Source: an uncultured Opitutales bacterium (GTDB lineage Bacteria; Verrucomicrobiota; Verrucomicrobiia; Opitutales; UBA9783). Taken from it: 15,855 nt of DNA. The position numbers were made by a program, and so were the translations under genes. The notes beneath the pieces were generated by a model, which was given only the letters and a program-made list of their open reading frames with translations, did no database searches and had not been told where the DNA came from. The DNA lies in NCBI GenBank assembly GCA_934700265.1, contig CAKUXH010000015.1, positions 1 to 15,855 of the forward strand, written 5' to 3'. Positions 9,424 to 15,855 of the stretch are shown here, piece by piece (within the stretch, counting starts at the first letter, position 1; every line of letters starts with the position of its first letter).

Positions 9424-11544
9424 TTAACTTTTATTAAGCATATTCCATGCCATGTTATGAATTTCTTTTAAAATTTGTGCAGCAGCTAACGGATGTTGAA
9501 TCTTTTCATTTAAGCAAAATTCTTTCGGAATATAAACATCTGCACTTTTTTCATGAGAAATAACGATCATTGCATCTGCTTTCTGTTCACAAATCTTCCA
9601 ATTATCATTTTTTAAACAAGGAATCAAAAACTTAGCAACACGTGCATCCACATTCAAAAAACAACTTTTCTCTTTAGGACAATTATTCGTTAAGCACGAA
9701 ATATTTTCCGGTATTACTAAATCTTGTGGAATAAAAATAGTAAATACAGATCCTCGGCCAAGAGAACTCTCAACCTGTATTGTACCTCCACACCTTTTTA
9801 TAAGACCATAAACACTTGTCAAACCAAGCCCTGTCCCTTGTCCAATAGGTTTTGTCGTAAAAAACGGTTCAAAAATTTTCTTCTGAATTTCCGTCGACAT
9901 CCCAACACCTGTATCTTTTACCTGTATCTGTGCAAAATTACCATCAAGCAGCCCTTCCGGACAACCTTTATAGTTAGTAACAACAACAGAAATTTCACCC
10001 CCATTTGGCATCGCATCTTTCGCATTAACACATAGATTTACTAAAATTTGCCCCAGACAGTTTGGATTAATTTTTATATTTTCCAATGTATCATCCAAAC
10101 AGGTCGAAAATACCACAGACTTACCCAGATAATTTTTCAACATATCCAACGTCTGCCGAATGGTTTTAGCTGAAGAAAATTCTATTTTGCTTTCTTCTTT
10201 CCCTTGATCTTTTCGACTAAACATCATTAATTGCTGAACAAGTATGGCTCCCTGTTGACCTGCCTTTTTTATACTTTGTAAATACTCCGCTAACTTTTCC
10301 TGTTCCGTTAACGATCTAAGCGCAAGGTCCGTACAACCATTTATCACAGCAAGAAGATTATTAAAATCATGAGCTATACCACTTGCCAAACGTCCAACGG
10401 CTTCAAGTTTTTGCGCATGTCTAAGATTTTCTTCTAATTTTCTTAACTGAGTAACATCTCTAACAGTTATTGCAATTTTATCCTTTCCAAAGGGTGATAA
10501 TGTCCAATTTGTAATTTTTTCTGTACCATCTTCACAAACAACATTTGTATCTGACGAATAAGCACACCGTTCTTTAATCGCACGGATAATACTCTCATTA
10601 AAATTATCACAAAAGAATTGAGATAAGGGAACCCCTACTAATGAATTATTCGTCCTCTTAAAAATTTTCAACAAACATTGATTTGCATAAAGAATTTTAA
10701 AATCATCTTCCGCACAAATAACTAACACACCTTCTTGGGAATTATCCAAAGATTTAGCCAACATTTGATTGTTTTGCTCAGCATAAAATTGCTCAGTAAA
10801 ATCATTTAAAGAAATAACATAACCTTTAATCTCATGATAAATATCTTTTAAAGCTGAAATTTGAATATGCAAATGGCGTTCATTGCCAGAAGCGTCAAAA
10901 AAAATAACATGCTGATCACTTGCCTTTGAAAAATCTTGCCCTTGAAAAGAGAATAAACAAGCTTTTTGCGTCTTATTTTCTGAACTAAATAGAGGTAAAA
11001 TATCTTCGATATTCTTATTTAAGATTTTACAAATCGGCAGATTTAGAAATTTCACTCCAGCACTATTAACGTAATTTATAAGCTTATTAGGCAATACCGA
11101 AAACACAGGAGATGTTAAACTTCCCAATGTAACCGATAAACGTAACTTTGCCTCCTTTGATTCTTTCTCTACTCGTGCCTTATGAAAAGCCATTTCTGTT
11201 GTCACCAATACCATCTGTGTTGTATATGGTTTTAAAATAAATCCATAAGGTATTGTCTCTTTTGCACGCTTAACAATGACTTCAGAGGTATGACCAGTTA
11301 AATAAATGACAGGAATATCGTAATGCTTATGTATCTCGATAACAGTCTCAATACCATCCATTTGACCTGATAATGAAATATCCATCAAAACGAGTGCAGG
11401 ATGGTTTTCCTCTATAAGCTTAAGCGCCAATTCACCATTGGAAGCAATTGGCAAAATATCGTATCCAGCCTTTTGAAGTATTGTTTTTAAAACAAATGCT
11501 GAATTGCTATCGTCCTCAACGATTAAAATAGAAGTGTCCTTCAT
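9424..11544 (-). CDS. Soluble REC-PAS-PAS histidine kinase with a degenerate C-terminal domain
   Basis: 706 residues with no membrane segment, so a cytoplasmic sensor. Residues 3-120 are a complete receiver (acidic pocket D11/D12, phospho-acceptor D55, T83, K105). Two PAS-like domains follow at about 135-250 and 262-368. The kinase core has a dimerisation helix with H392 in GIAHDFNN, then an ATPase domain with N507 in NLCVNAKDAM, D544-x-G-x-G, FEPFFTTK and GTGLGL (570-575). Residues 608-706 are a cysteine-rich tail; SCFLNVD, a helix and ADAMIVIS suggest a receiver that lost its aspartate and lysine, but this is only inference. The protein should receive phosphate at D55 and also autophosphorylate. 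It starts 5 bp after the response regulator, with no clear ribosome site, so translational coupling is likely. Confidence 0.9.
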   Translation of the reverse strand: MKDTSILIVEDDSNSAFVLKTILQKAGYDILPIASNGELALKLIEENHPALVLMDISLSGQMDGIETVIEIHKHYDIPVIYLTGHTSEVIVKRAKETIPYGFILKPYTTQMVLVTTEMAFHKARVEKESKEAKLRLSVTLGSLTSPVFSVLPNKLINYVNSAGVKFLNLPICKILNKNIEDILPLFSSENKTQKACLFSFQGQDFSKASDQHVIFFDASGNERHLHIQISALKDIYHEIKGYVISLNDFTEQFYAEQNNQMLAKSLDNSQEGVLVICAEDDFKILYANQCLLKIFKRTNNSLVGVPLSQFFCDNFNESIIRAIKERCAYSSDTNVVCEDGTEKITNWTLSPFGKDKIAITVRDVTQLRKLEENLRHAQKLEAVGRLASGIAHDFNNLLAVINGCTDLALRSLTEQEKLAEYLQSIKKAGQQGAILVQQLMMFSRKDQGKEESKIEFSSAKTIRQTLDMLKNYLGKSVVFSTCLDDTLENIKINPNCLGQILVNLCVNAKDAMPNGGEISVVVTNYKGCPEGLLDGNFAQIQVKDTGVGMSTEIQKKIFEPFFTTKPIGQGTGLGLTSVYGLIKRCGGTIQVESSLGRGSVFTIFIPQDLVIPENISCLTNNCPKEKSCFLNVDARVAKFLIPCLKNDNWKICEQKADAMIVISHEKSADVYIPKEFCLNEKIQHPLAAAQILKEIHNMAWNMLNKS

Positions 11545-11549
11545 AGCAA

Positions 11550-12020
11550 TTATTTTAATTTGTTCCGCAGTTGAATATTTTCCTCTAATAACGCTTGATT
11601 TGTTTCAAGCAATGCTCGCTGAGCTTCTTGACCGGCTAACTTTTTCTCAAAAAAACTATAAGCATCTTCCACCGTCTTTAATAATTGTTCACGAATCCAA
11701 GGTTTAGCCAAACAACGAAAAACTTCTGCGGAATTGATTGCTTCTAAAAACATATCGCTCACAAGAACTCCTGTAATCAGTAAACGCGAACACGTTTCTT
11801 GAATATCTTTTACTTGCTTTAAAAAATCAGTCCCACTTATTTCTGCCATGCGTTGATCAGATAAAACAACCGCACATGTTTGTTGTTTTATAAAATTTAA
11901 CGCTTCTTTGGCGTGTACACTTCCAAAACAGGTATAACCTTCTAATTTCAAAGTTTCTTGGAGCGCACGCAAAATTGCTGAATCATCATCTAAAATTACA
12001 ATAGGATATTTTTTATTCAT
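11550..12020 (-). CDS. Single-domain response regulator with coiled-coil tail
   Basis: 156 residues. Residues 5-125 form a receiver with the acidic pocket DDD (11-13), phospho-acceptor D55 in LSDQRM, T83 in LITG and K106 in AKPW. The SDQRM and KPW versions are typical of receivers otherwise joined to HD-GYP or kinase modules. The tail (about 125-156) is a glutamate- and leucine-rich amphipathic helix (ALLETNQALLEENIQLRNKL), probably a coiled coil for dimerisation or binding a partner. No DNA-binding or enzyme domain is present. It starts one base after the stop of the upstream kinase (TAA-A-ATG), which suggests translation by reinitiation. It may pass phosphate between the two kinases or signal by protein contact. 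Confidence 0.9.
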   Translation of the reverse strand: MNKKYPIVILDDDSAILRALQETLKLEGYTCFGSVHAKEALNFIKQQTCAVVLSDQRMAEISGTDFLKQVKDIQETCSRLLITGVLVSDMFLEAINSAEVFRCLAKPWIREQLLKTVEDAYSFFEKKLAGQEAQRALLETNQALLEENIQLRNKLK

Positions 12021-12021
12021 T

Positions 12022-12726
12022 TTAAGCCAAAGCTGGGAAATAAATTTTTATCTGAGTACCTTTATATTCTTCCGATTTTATCTCAAAAGAACTATTCATG
12101 ATAGTAAGATAATAGCGAACCATAAACAAGCCTAACCCCAAATGCAACTCATCTCTTGGTTGCAAAGCAGCTAAAGGTTGTTCTATGTGTTGTAAAATAT
12201 TTTGTGAAATTCCATAACCATTATCTTCAATAAGACATATCAATTTTTCATTTTCAACCAAACCAGTAATTTTTACCCGAGGTTCTGAAACATTCTTTAA
12301 AGCTTCCGCAGCATTAAAAATAAATTGTATAAAAATTCGATGCAAAAACTCTGGTTTAAATTGAATAACACGCGTAGATACATTGTTTGCCTCAAAAGAC
12401 AAATCCACATGCGATGGCAATATGCAACGGAACACTGGCATCAAATCATCAATGAAATTTTTTAAGTCTATATAAGTCAACGTATTCATTTTTGAATGAT
12501 TCAATTGTGAGAGCCGCATCAACAGTTCCCTTTCTTTATAACAATTGTTACGAATCGTGACAATATCCTCCTTTAAATCGGAAGAAGAACCTAAACAACA
12601 AAGTTCACTTAATGCTAAACTTCCAGTTAAATAATTGCTCAAATCATGTAATAGATAACGTGAAACTTGCTGCAATTTATGTTTCCATGCTAATTCCAAC
12701 AAGACTTCATCCGAACAACTAAACAT
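12022..12726 (-). CDS. Small soluble histidine kinase without a sensor domain
   Basis: 234 residues. The dimerisation and phosphotransfer helix starts almost at the N-terminus, with H27 in SRYLLHDLSNYLTG. The ATPase domain shows the N box (FIFNAAEAL), G1 (EDNGYGI) and G2 (LGLGLFMVRYY), ending at YFPALA. The lid between G1 and G2 is short. There is no signal peptide, transmembrane segment or PAS domain, so the input must come from a partner protein or from the next two gene products. It is the first gene of a three-gene signalling operon. The ATG lies about 6 nt after the predicted transcription start and has no Shine-Dalgarno sequence. No alternative ATG exists before the H box. Confidence 0.85.
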   Translation of the reverse strand: MFSCSDEVLLELAWKHKLQQVSRYLLHDLSNYLTGSLALSELCCLGSSSDLKEDIVTIRNNCYKERELLMRLSQLNHSKMNTLTYIDLKNFIDDLMPVFRCILPSHVDLSFEANNVSTRVIQFKPEFLHRIFIQFIFNAAEALKNVSEPRVKITGLVENEKLICLIEDNGYGISQNILQHIEQPLAALQPRDELHLGLGLFMVRYYLTIMNSSFEIKSEEYKGTQIKIYFPALA

Positions 12727-12738
12727 ATATCATACATA

Positions 12739-12766
12739 ATTATATCTGAAGCACTTTCATAATCAA
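12739..12766 (-). promoter_or_regulatory. Strong candidate promoter of the kinase operon
   Basis: On the minus strand TTGATT (12761-12766) is followed 16 nt later by a perfect TATAAT (12739-12744). It is the best sigma-70-like match I found in the window. The predicted start, near 12732, is only about 6 nt before the ATG at 12726, so the mRNA would be almost leaderless. Confidence 0.6.
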
Positions 12767-12776
12767 GCTAGAAATA

Positions 12777-12798
12777 CTAAAAAATAAAGAGTTTTTAG
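12777..12798 (-). terminator. Weak AT-rich hairpin after the GNAT gene
   Basis: The 7-bp inverted repeat CTAAAAA / TTTTTAG with an 8-nt loop lies just past the GNAT stop codon, before the kinase-operon promoter. On the minus strand its 3' arm provides a T run. The stem is almost all A:T, so termination would be inefficient. It is listed because it sits at the boundary between two gene sets. Confidence 0.3.
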
Positions 12799-12800
12799 CA

Positions 12801-13361
12801 TTATTCCCAAACAACCGCTTCTATATTATAAACTTTCGTAAGTATTTGATATATACGTTCTTTCCGCTGCACCCAAACTTCTTTTGATAAGGTTAATCCA
12901 TAAAATTTTCTTTGTCCCTCCTGTCGATTATAAATGGAATTTTCCTTGAAACCAAATTTATCTTTATGCAAATGATACACGTTTTTATTTTTTTCATAAA
13001 CACCTGCAAGAACTGTTTTAAAATTTAAAGATTCAAAAAAATGCTCTAATCCCAAATACTCTACTAAAGCACCAATTCCTAAATGTTTTTTGTTTATATA
13101 AAATCCCCATTCAGCAAACTTATTATTCAAATTTATGCTAGTTAAATCGATAGAACCTATAAGTTGGTTATCTAAAAAAATCCCCCAGTATTTACAAGTT
13201 TTACTACTTTTTAAGGATTCTAACCAATGAAAAAGATCGGTTTTATTTATTACATTCATATGATACATATTTTCTCGAACAAAATGAGCATTCCTAAGTT
13301 CCAAAATATCGTAATTTTCTTGTTCAGAAAAATTAGTGTAATTTTTAAAATAAAATTTCAT
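12801..13361 (-). CDS. GNAT-family acetyltransferase, PseH-like
   Basis: 186 residues. The opening LELRNAHFVRENM, followed by H-W-L-E-S-L, then YWGIFLDNQLIGSIDL, WGFYINKKHLGIGAL and the C-terminal HLHKDKFGF, gives the order of elements in GNAT enzymes of the PseH group. PseH acetylates the 4-amino group of an amino sugar in pseudaminic acid synthesis. The acyl-CoA-binding loop is reduced to KKHLGIGAL (R/Q-x-x-G-x-G/A pattern). The ATG overlaps the FkbH stop by 4 nt (ATGA), showing translational coupling. With an acyl carrier protein in the cassette, the donor could be acyl-ACP rather than acetyl-CoA; this is inference. The other pseudaminic acid genes are not in the window, so PseH itself is not claimed. 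Confidence 0.75.
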   Translation of the reverse strand: MKFYFKNYTNFSEQENYDILELRNAHFVRENMYHMNVINKTDLFHWLESLKSSKTCKYWGIFLDNQLIGSIDLTSINLNNKFAEWGFYINKKHLGIGALVEYLGLEHFFESLNFKTVLAGVYEKNKNVYHLHKDKFGFKENSIYNRQEGQRKFYGLTLSKEVWVQRKERIYQILTKVYNIEAVVWE

Positions 13362-14911
13362 ATAAATTGTACCTCAATAAAAGAGTTAGGTTTTATATTT
13401 TTTACTTTTGTCTCAATTAACCTATTACCAGAAATAGAACAATGAGTATATTGTTCTAACCAAACTTTAGCTGGCGTATTTCGAGGCCCTTGTACAAAAT
13501 CGATAAGCATGCCTTCAGTCACCTTGAGCTGCTCAGACAAATAATGAAAACCTGTATCAAGCATTATTGTTTCTATTTGACGTCCCAATGCTCTACAGGA
13601 CACAACAAGTTCATCAATTTTTAACTGATTTATATTAATAGAAGCAACAATAACTCCTATAATTCCACTATCCGATAACGCATCTTTAAGACTAATTGTT
13701 AATATGTGCTGATTACTTTTAATTTCTCCAAGTGAATATCTTTTAAACGAAAAAATAAACTGATTAGCTTTATTAAGTAATTGTATCGCACGGTTTATAT
13801 GTTCTTGTTTATCTAAAGAAAATGATAATGTCATTTTCAATTGTTTAAAGTAATTATCAACATCTAATGTTTTTTTTAACGATTCTCTTTGCTGAGATGC
13901 TTGGATGTCTGACTGACGAAGCGTATCTTCTTGTGTAATCAGATAACGTTCTAACAAAGGATATAAATTAAATTTATAGCAAACTTCCTCATCAGCAAGA
14001 AGTGTATGAACGTCAGGTAAACATTGATTTACGAGGTGTATTTCACCTGGATTATCGTCAATAAAAAGTACACTATCTAACCCGACATTAAATTGTTTCG
14101 TTATTTTTTCAATCACAACAGCTTTACTTTCCCAAGAGGCATGATGAATCGAAAAATCATTCCATTTTAGGATAAAATCTTTACGTTTTTCAAATAATTC
14201 ATAAATATCTTCGTATTCATTTTTAGAAACAATTGCCAGTAACACACCTTCATTTTTTAATATTTTCAATTGTTCCTGAAAAGCATAATTAAAAACAAGA
14301 TTATCAATTCCATCTTCCCCTAAAACTCCACGATAAAGTGTATTATCAAGATCAACTATAATCACCTTAAGAGGCGTTTTAAAAAAAGAAGGAAAATATT
14401 TTAAACCAAGTTCTTGAGCAATCTTAACAAGCGCCTTTGCTGATAATCTCGTACCTAAATATTCTGCTTTCTCACTATCATAAAATGCTTCTTTTAATTC
14501 TTGCTTAATGGTATTTGCATTTTCTACAGCAGCACCATTAATATTTAGATGTGTTAAACCAATATAATATACAAAAATCGGTTTAGATGTAATGGCTTGT
14601 AAACACCGTATTCGTTCCTGAAACCATACAGAAATATTTGTTTGTGTGTAATGGGAAAAATCAATCCAAATAACATATAAATCAAAGTCTTCATGATTTT
14701 CAGAAAAAATGAAACTATCGTTATAATCACTATAAGAAAATTCGGCCTGTAATCCTGAAACTAATAAAAATTTACGTAACATACCTTCCATAGGTTCAAA
14801 AGCATGATTACGATATACTTTAATATGAACAATTTTTCGCGGAAGTTTTGTCAAATTACTCTTTAAAATTTCCAAACGAGAAAGCGATCTTTTTAGAAAA
14901 AAATCTATCAT
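13358..14911 (-). CDS. FkbH-like HAD-IIIC protein
   Basis: 517 residues. Residues 1-175 resemble the N-terminal SGNH-like half of FkbH proteins but without an evident catalytic serine motif. The HAD domain begins at about 180 with VDLDNTLYRGVLGEDG (D187 and D189), then LLAIVSKN and VLFIDDNPGE. The C-terminal third has the NKANQFIFSFKRYS segment and a GNAT-like region (IGVIVASI, SCRALGRQIE). In polyketide and glycan clusters FkbH enzymes load 3-carbon glyceryl units from 1,3-bisphosphoglycerate onto an acyl carrier protein, and an ACP gene is two genes upstream here. The start ATG is preceded by GGTGG about 8 nt upstream. It overlaps the GNAT gene by 4 nt and lies 43 bp after the VOC gene. Confidence 0.9.
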   Translation of the reverse strand: MIDFFLKRSLSRLEILKSNLTKLPRKIVHIKVYRNHAFEPMEGMLRKFLLVSGLQAEFSYSDYNDSFIFSENHEDFDLYVIWIDFSHYTQTNISVWFQERIRCLQAITSKPIFVYYIGLTHLNINGAAVENANTIKQELKEAFYDSEKAEYLGTRLSAKALVKIAQELGLKYFPSFFKTPLKVIIVDLDNTLYRGVLGEDGIDNLVFNYAFQEQLKILKNEGVLLAIVSKNEYEDIYELFEKRKDFILKWNDFSIHHASWESKAVVIEKITKQFNVGLDSVLFIDDNPGEIHLVNQCLPDVHTLLADEEVCYKFNLYPLLERYLITQEDTLRQSDIQASQQRESLKKTLDVDNYFKQLKMTLSFSLDKQEHINRAIQLLNKANQFIFSFKRYSLGEIKSNQHILTISLKDALSDSGIIGVIVASININQLKIDELVVSCRALGRQIETIMLDTGFHYLSEQLKVTEGMLIDFVQGPRNTPAKVWLEQYTHCSISGNRLIETKVKNIKPNSFIEVQFI

Positions 14912-14954
14912 TTGTATTCCACCATATTATTTGAACATCACAAAACAAACATTC

Positions 14955-15296
14955 TTAAAGTACCTTTCCCGCCTTTATAGGCAATAAAACTTGAATATTC
15001 AATTGTTCTAATATCAATGAAAGTTTTTCTTGTAGTTGATCTACACGATAAACCAAATGATAAATTTTTTCATTCTGAGAATTAATAAACTTTGATAAAA
15101 CTTTAGAACCACTCAAATCTTCGATAAGTTCTATTCGTGGACAACATTTTTTCTTTAAGAAAATTCCTCGCATTTGCTGAAAATTATCTTGAAAAACCTC
15201 ATTTTCGACTTCATATCTAAGTCTTATATAACAATCAATTCCTTTATCTATAGACTTTACAATAATCCCCAAATAATCAAAAATAAGTTTTAACAT
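14955..15296 (-). CDS. Short VOC/glyoxalase-like protein, possibly truncated by a frameshift
   Basis: 113 residues. YLGIIVKSIDKGIDCYIRL, PRIELIEDL, KIYHLVYRVDQLQEKL and the final PIKAGKVL follow the beta-alpha-beta-beta-beta pattern of VOC proteins close to methylmalonyl-CoA epimerase. Two things are odd. The first metal ligand position, normally histidine in HxGI, is tyrosine. The C-terminal strands, which usually end in a metal-binding glutamate, are missing. After the stop, the +1 frame reads K-N-V-C-F-V-M-F-K before its own stop, which looks like the next strand, so one extra T near 14955-14959 could have shortened the protein. The gene overlaps the ACP gene by 7 nt. VOC genes do occur beside FkbH and ACP genes; their role there is unclear to me. 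Confidence 0.7.
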   Translation of the reverse strand: MLKLIFDYLGIIVKSIDKGIDCYIRLRYEVENEVFQDNFQQMRGIFLKKKCCPRIELIEDLSGSKVLSKFINSQNEKIYHLVYRVDQLQEKLSLILEQLNIQVLLPIKAGKVL

Positions 15297-15511
15297 AATG
15301 ATTCTATCGTTGCTAAAAGATTTTTAAAATTGGTAACTTCAGAAATTTTCTCCTGTGGTATTTTAATCCCAAATTCTTCTTCAACTGTAACAATAATCTC
15401 TATATGAGATAATGAATCCCATACTTCTAGATTTTCATTACTCGCTGTTTCATTAACTTCTTGCCCTAAAATAGTTGTTAAAATATCCAATAACTTTGCT
15501 TTTTTATCCAT
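15290..15511 (-). CDS. Acyl carrier protein of a biosynthetic cassette
   Basis: 73 residues from the ATG at 15511 (MDKKAKLLDILTTIL). The frame continues upstream to an ATG at 15541 and a TTG at 15559, but family alignment favours 15511. The phosphopantetheine attachment serine is S33 in VWDSLSHIEIIVTVEEEFGI, followed by the acidic helix II expected of ACPs. It is not in a fatty-acid synthesis neighbourhood and is probably a dedicated carrier that FkbH loads. The gene ends 7 nt inside the VOC gene. The ribosome site is weak. Confidence 0.9.
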   Translation of the reverse strand: MDKKAKLLDILTTILGQEVNETASNENLEVWDSLSHIEIIVTVEEEFGIKIPQEKISEVTNFKNLLATIESLC

Positions 15512-15577
15512 AAATATACCATTTTTATTTATAATAAACATTTTTATAAAATTAATCAAATAAATTTGCCCTACAAC

Positions 15578-15855
15578 TTATATTTTTGTCACTGGGGCAA
15601 TTAGTATTTTGGCCTGTTGAGCTTGCACGCTTGTATTAAAATCTTTATCCAAAAACTCTTGATTGAGGCTATTTGCATTAACAATAACATCTAGGTTTTT
15701 TTGTCCACTCATTGTCTCCGTAGACAGTTTATCTGTTTCAGAATTTCTCAAAAAAATACAATACAAATTCTTTTTCTCTACATTTTTTTCTGTTAAAATA
15801 TTTACCCTTTCTGCTTCTGAACATCTATTCGCATACGTTACATATCGACTACAAT
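15578..15855 (-). CDS. C-terminal part of an unrecognised gene at the window edge
   Basis: An open frame of 91 codons runs from the right edge to a TAA at 15578-15580, with no ATG that could be a true start; only a TTG at 15766 and an internal ATG are available. The gene probably begins outside the window. The visible sequence is hydrophilic and rich in Asn, Gln, Ser and Thr (VNANSLNQEFLDKDFNTSVQ), with no membrane segment and no motif I can name. It lies 66 bp upstream of the ACP gene on the same strand, so it may open the same cassette. The coding status rests only on the open frame and the strand agreement. Confidence 0.4.
   Translation of the reverse strand, partial: CSRYVTYANRCSEAERVNILTEKNVEKKNLYCIFLRNSETDKLSTETMSGQKNLDVIVNANSLNQEFLDKDFNTSVQAQQAKILIAPVTKI

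Noticed and set aside
15512..15559. Extended N-terminus of the acyl carrier protein
   Set aside because: It adds a hydrophobic stretch (INFIKMFIINKNGIF) that ACPs do not have. The ATG at 15511 aligns with the family start.
15566..15600. Terminator formed by TTGCCC / GGGCAA around the stop of the edge ORF
   Set aside because: The stem is only 6 bp with a 23-nt loop, and the minus-strand tail is not a clean T run. It could be chance.
15578..15855. Flagellin C-terminus (D-x-D-F ... Q-A-K-I-L)
   Set aside because: The pattern is reminiscent, and flagellin next to a glycosylation cassette would make sense. However, the spacing is off by one residue, the usual final Q-A-N-Q helix is missing, and the upstream part does not fit.

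Overview
The window is AT-rich (about one third G+C by eye) and gene-dense. Every gene reads on the minus strand except a fragment at the left edge. The best guess for the host is a low-GC member of Verrucomicrobiota or a close PVC-group relative. This is an inference from two proteins. The DNA polymerase III alpha subunit carries a core ([28 protein letters not shown]) that I associate with this group. The secretin has a C-terminal half (VLSGRKAEIVVAQELRYPESY, EPCVTEFEGFVEYGG) typical of verrucomicrobial type II/III secretins. No 16S rRNA is present to confirm it.

Layout from left to right. At 1-150 (+) is the tail of an NfeD-like membrane protein, which converges on dnaE with only 4 bp between the stop codons. 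dnaE fills 155-3731 (-) and is broken into two frames at about 1826-1829. Upstream of it, apparently in one transcription unit, are a protein with a pseudopilin-like N-terminus (3744-5267) and a secretin (5227-6870). A tRNA-Ser(GGA) with its terminator lies at 6981-7097. Next comes hppA, a predicted K+-dependent ion-pumping membrane pyrophosphatase (7145-9322).

A three-gene signalling operon covers 9424-12726: a soluble minimal histidine kinase, a single-domain response regulator with a coiled-coil tail, and a large REC-PAS-PAS-kinase protein. None has a DNA-binding or enzymatic output domain and none has a membrane anchor. A near-consensus promoter sits so close to the first ATG that the transcript would be almost leaderless.

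The right end (12801-15511) is a tightly packed biosynthetic cassette. It holds an acyl carrier protein, a short VOC/glyoxalase-like protein, an FkbH-type HAD protein and a PseH-like GNAT acetyltransferase, with 7-nt and 4-nt overlaps at two of the junctions. Such sets usually make an ACP-bound small acyl unit (glyceryl-ACP in the best-known FkbH case) and add acyl groups to amino sugars of surface glycans or flagella. The edge ORF beyond it (15578-15855) is not recognised.

The observations most worth checking are the clean frameshift in an essential polymerase gene, the ACP/VOC/FkbH/GNAT cassette with a shortened VOC protein, and the output-less kinase trio. I saw no CRISPR array, insertion sequence, prophage or toxin-antitoxin signature.
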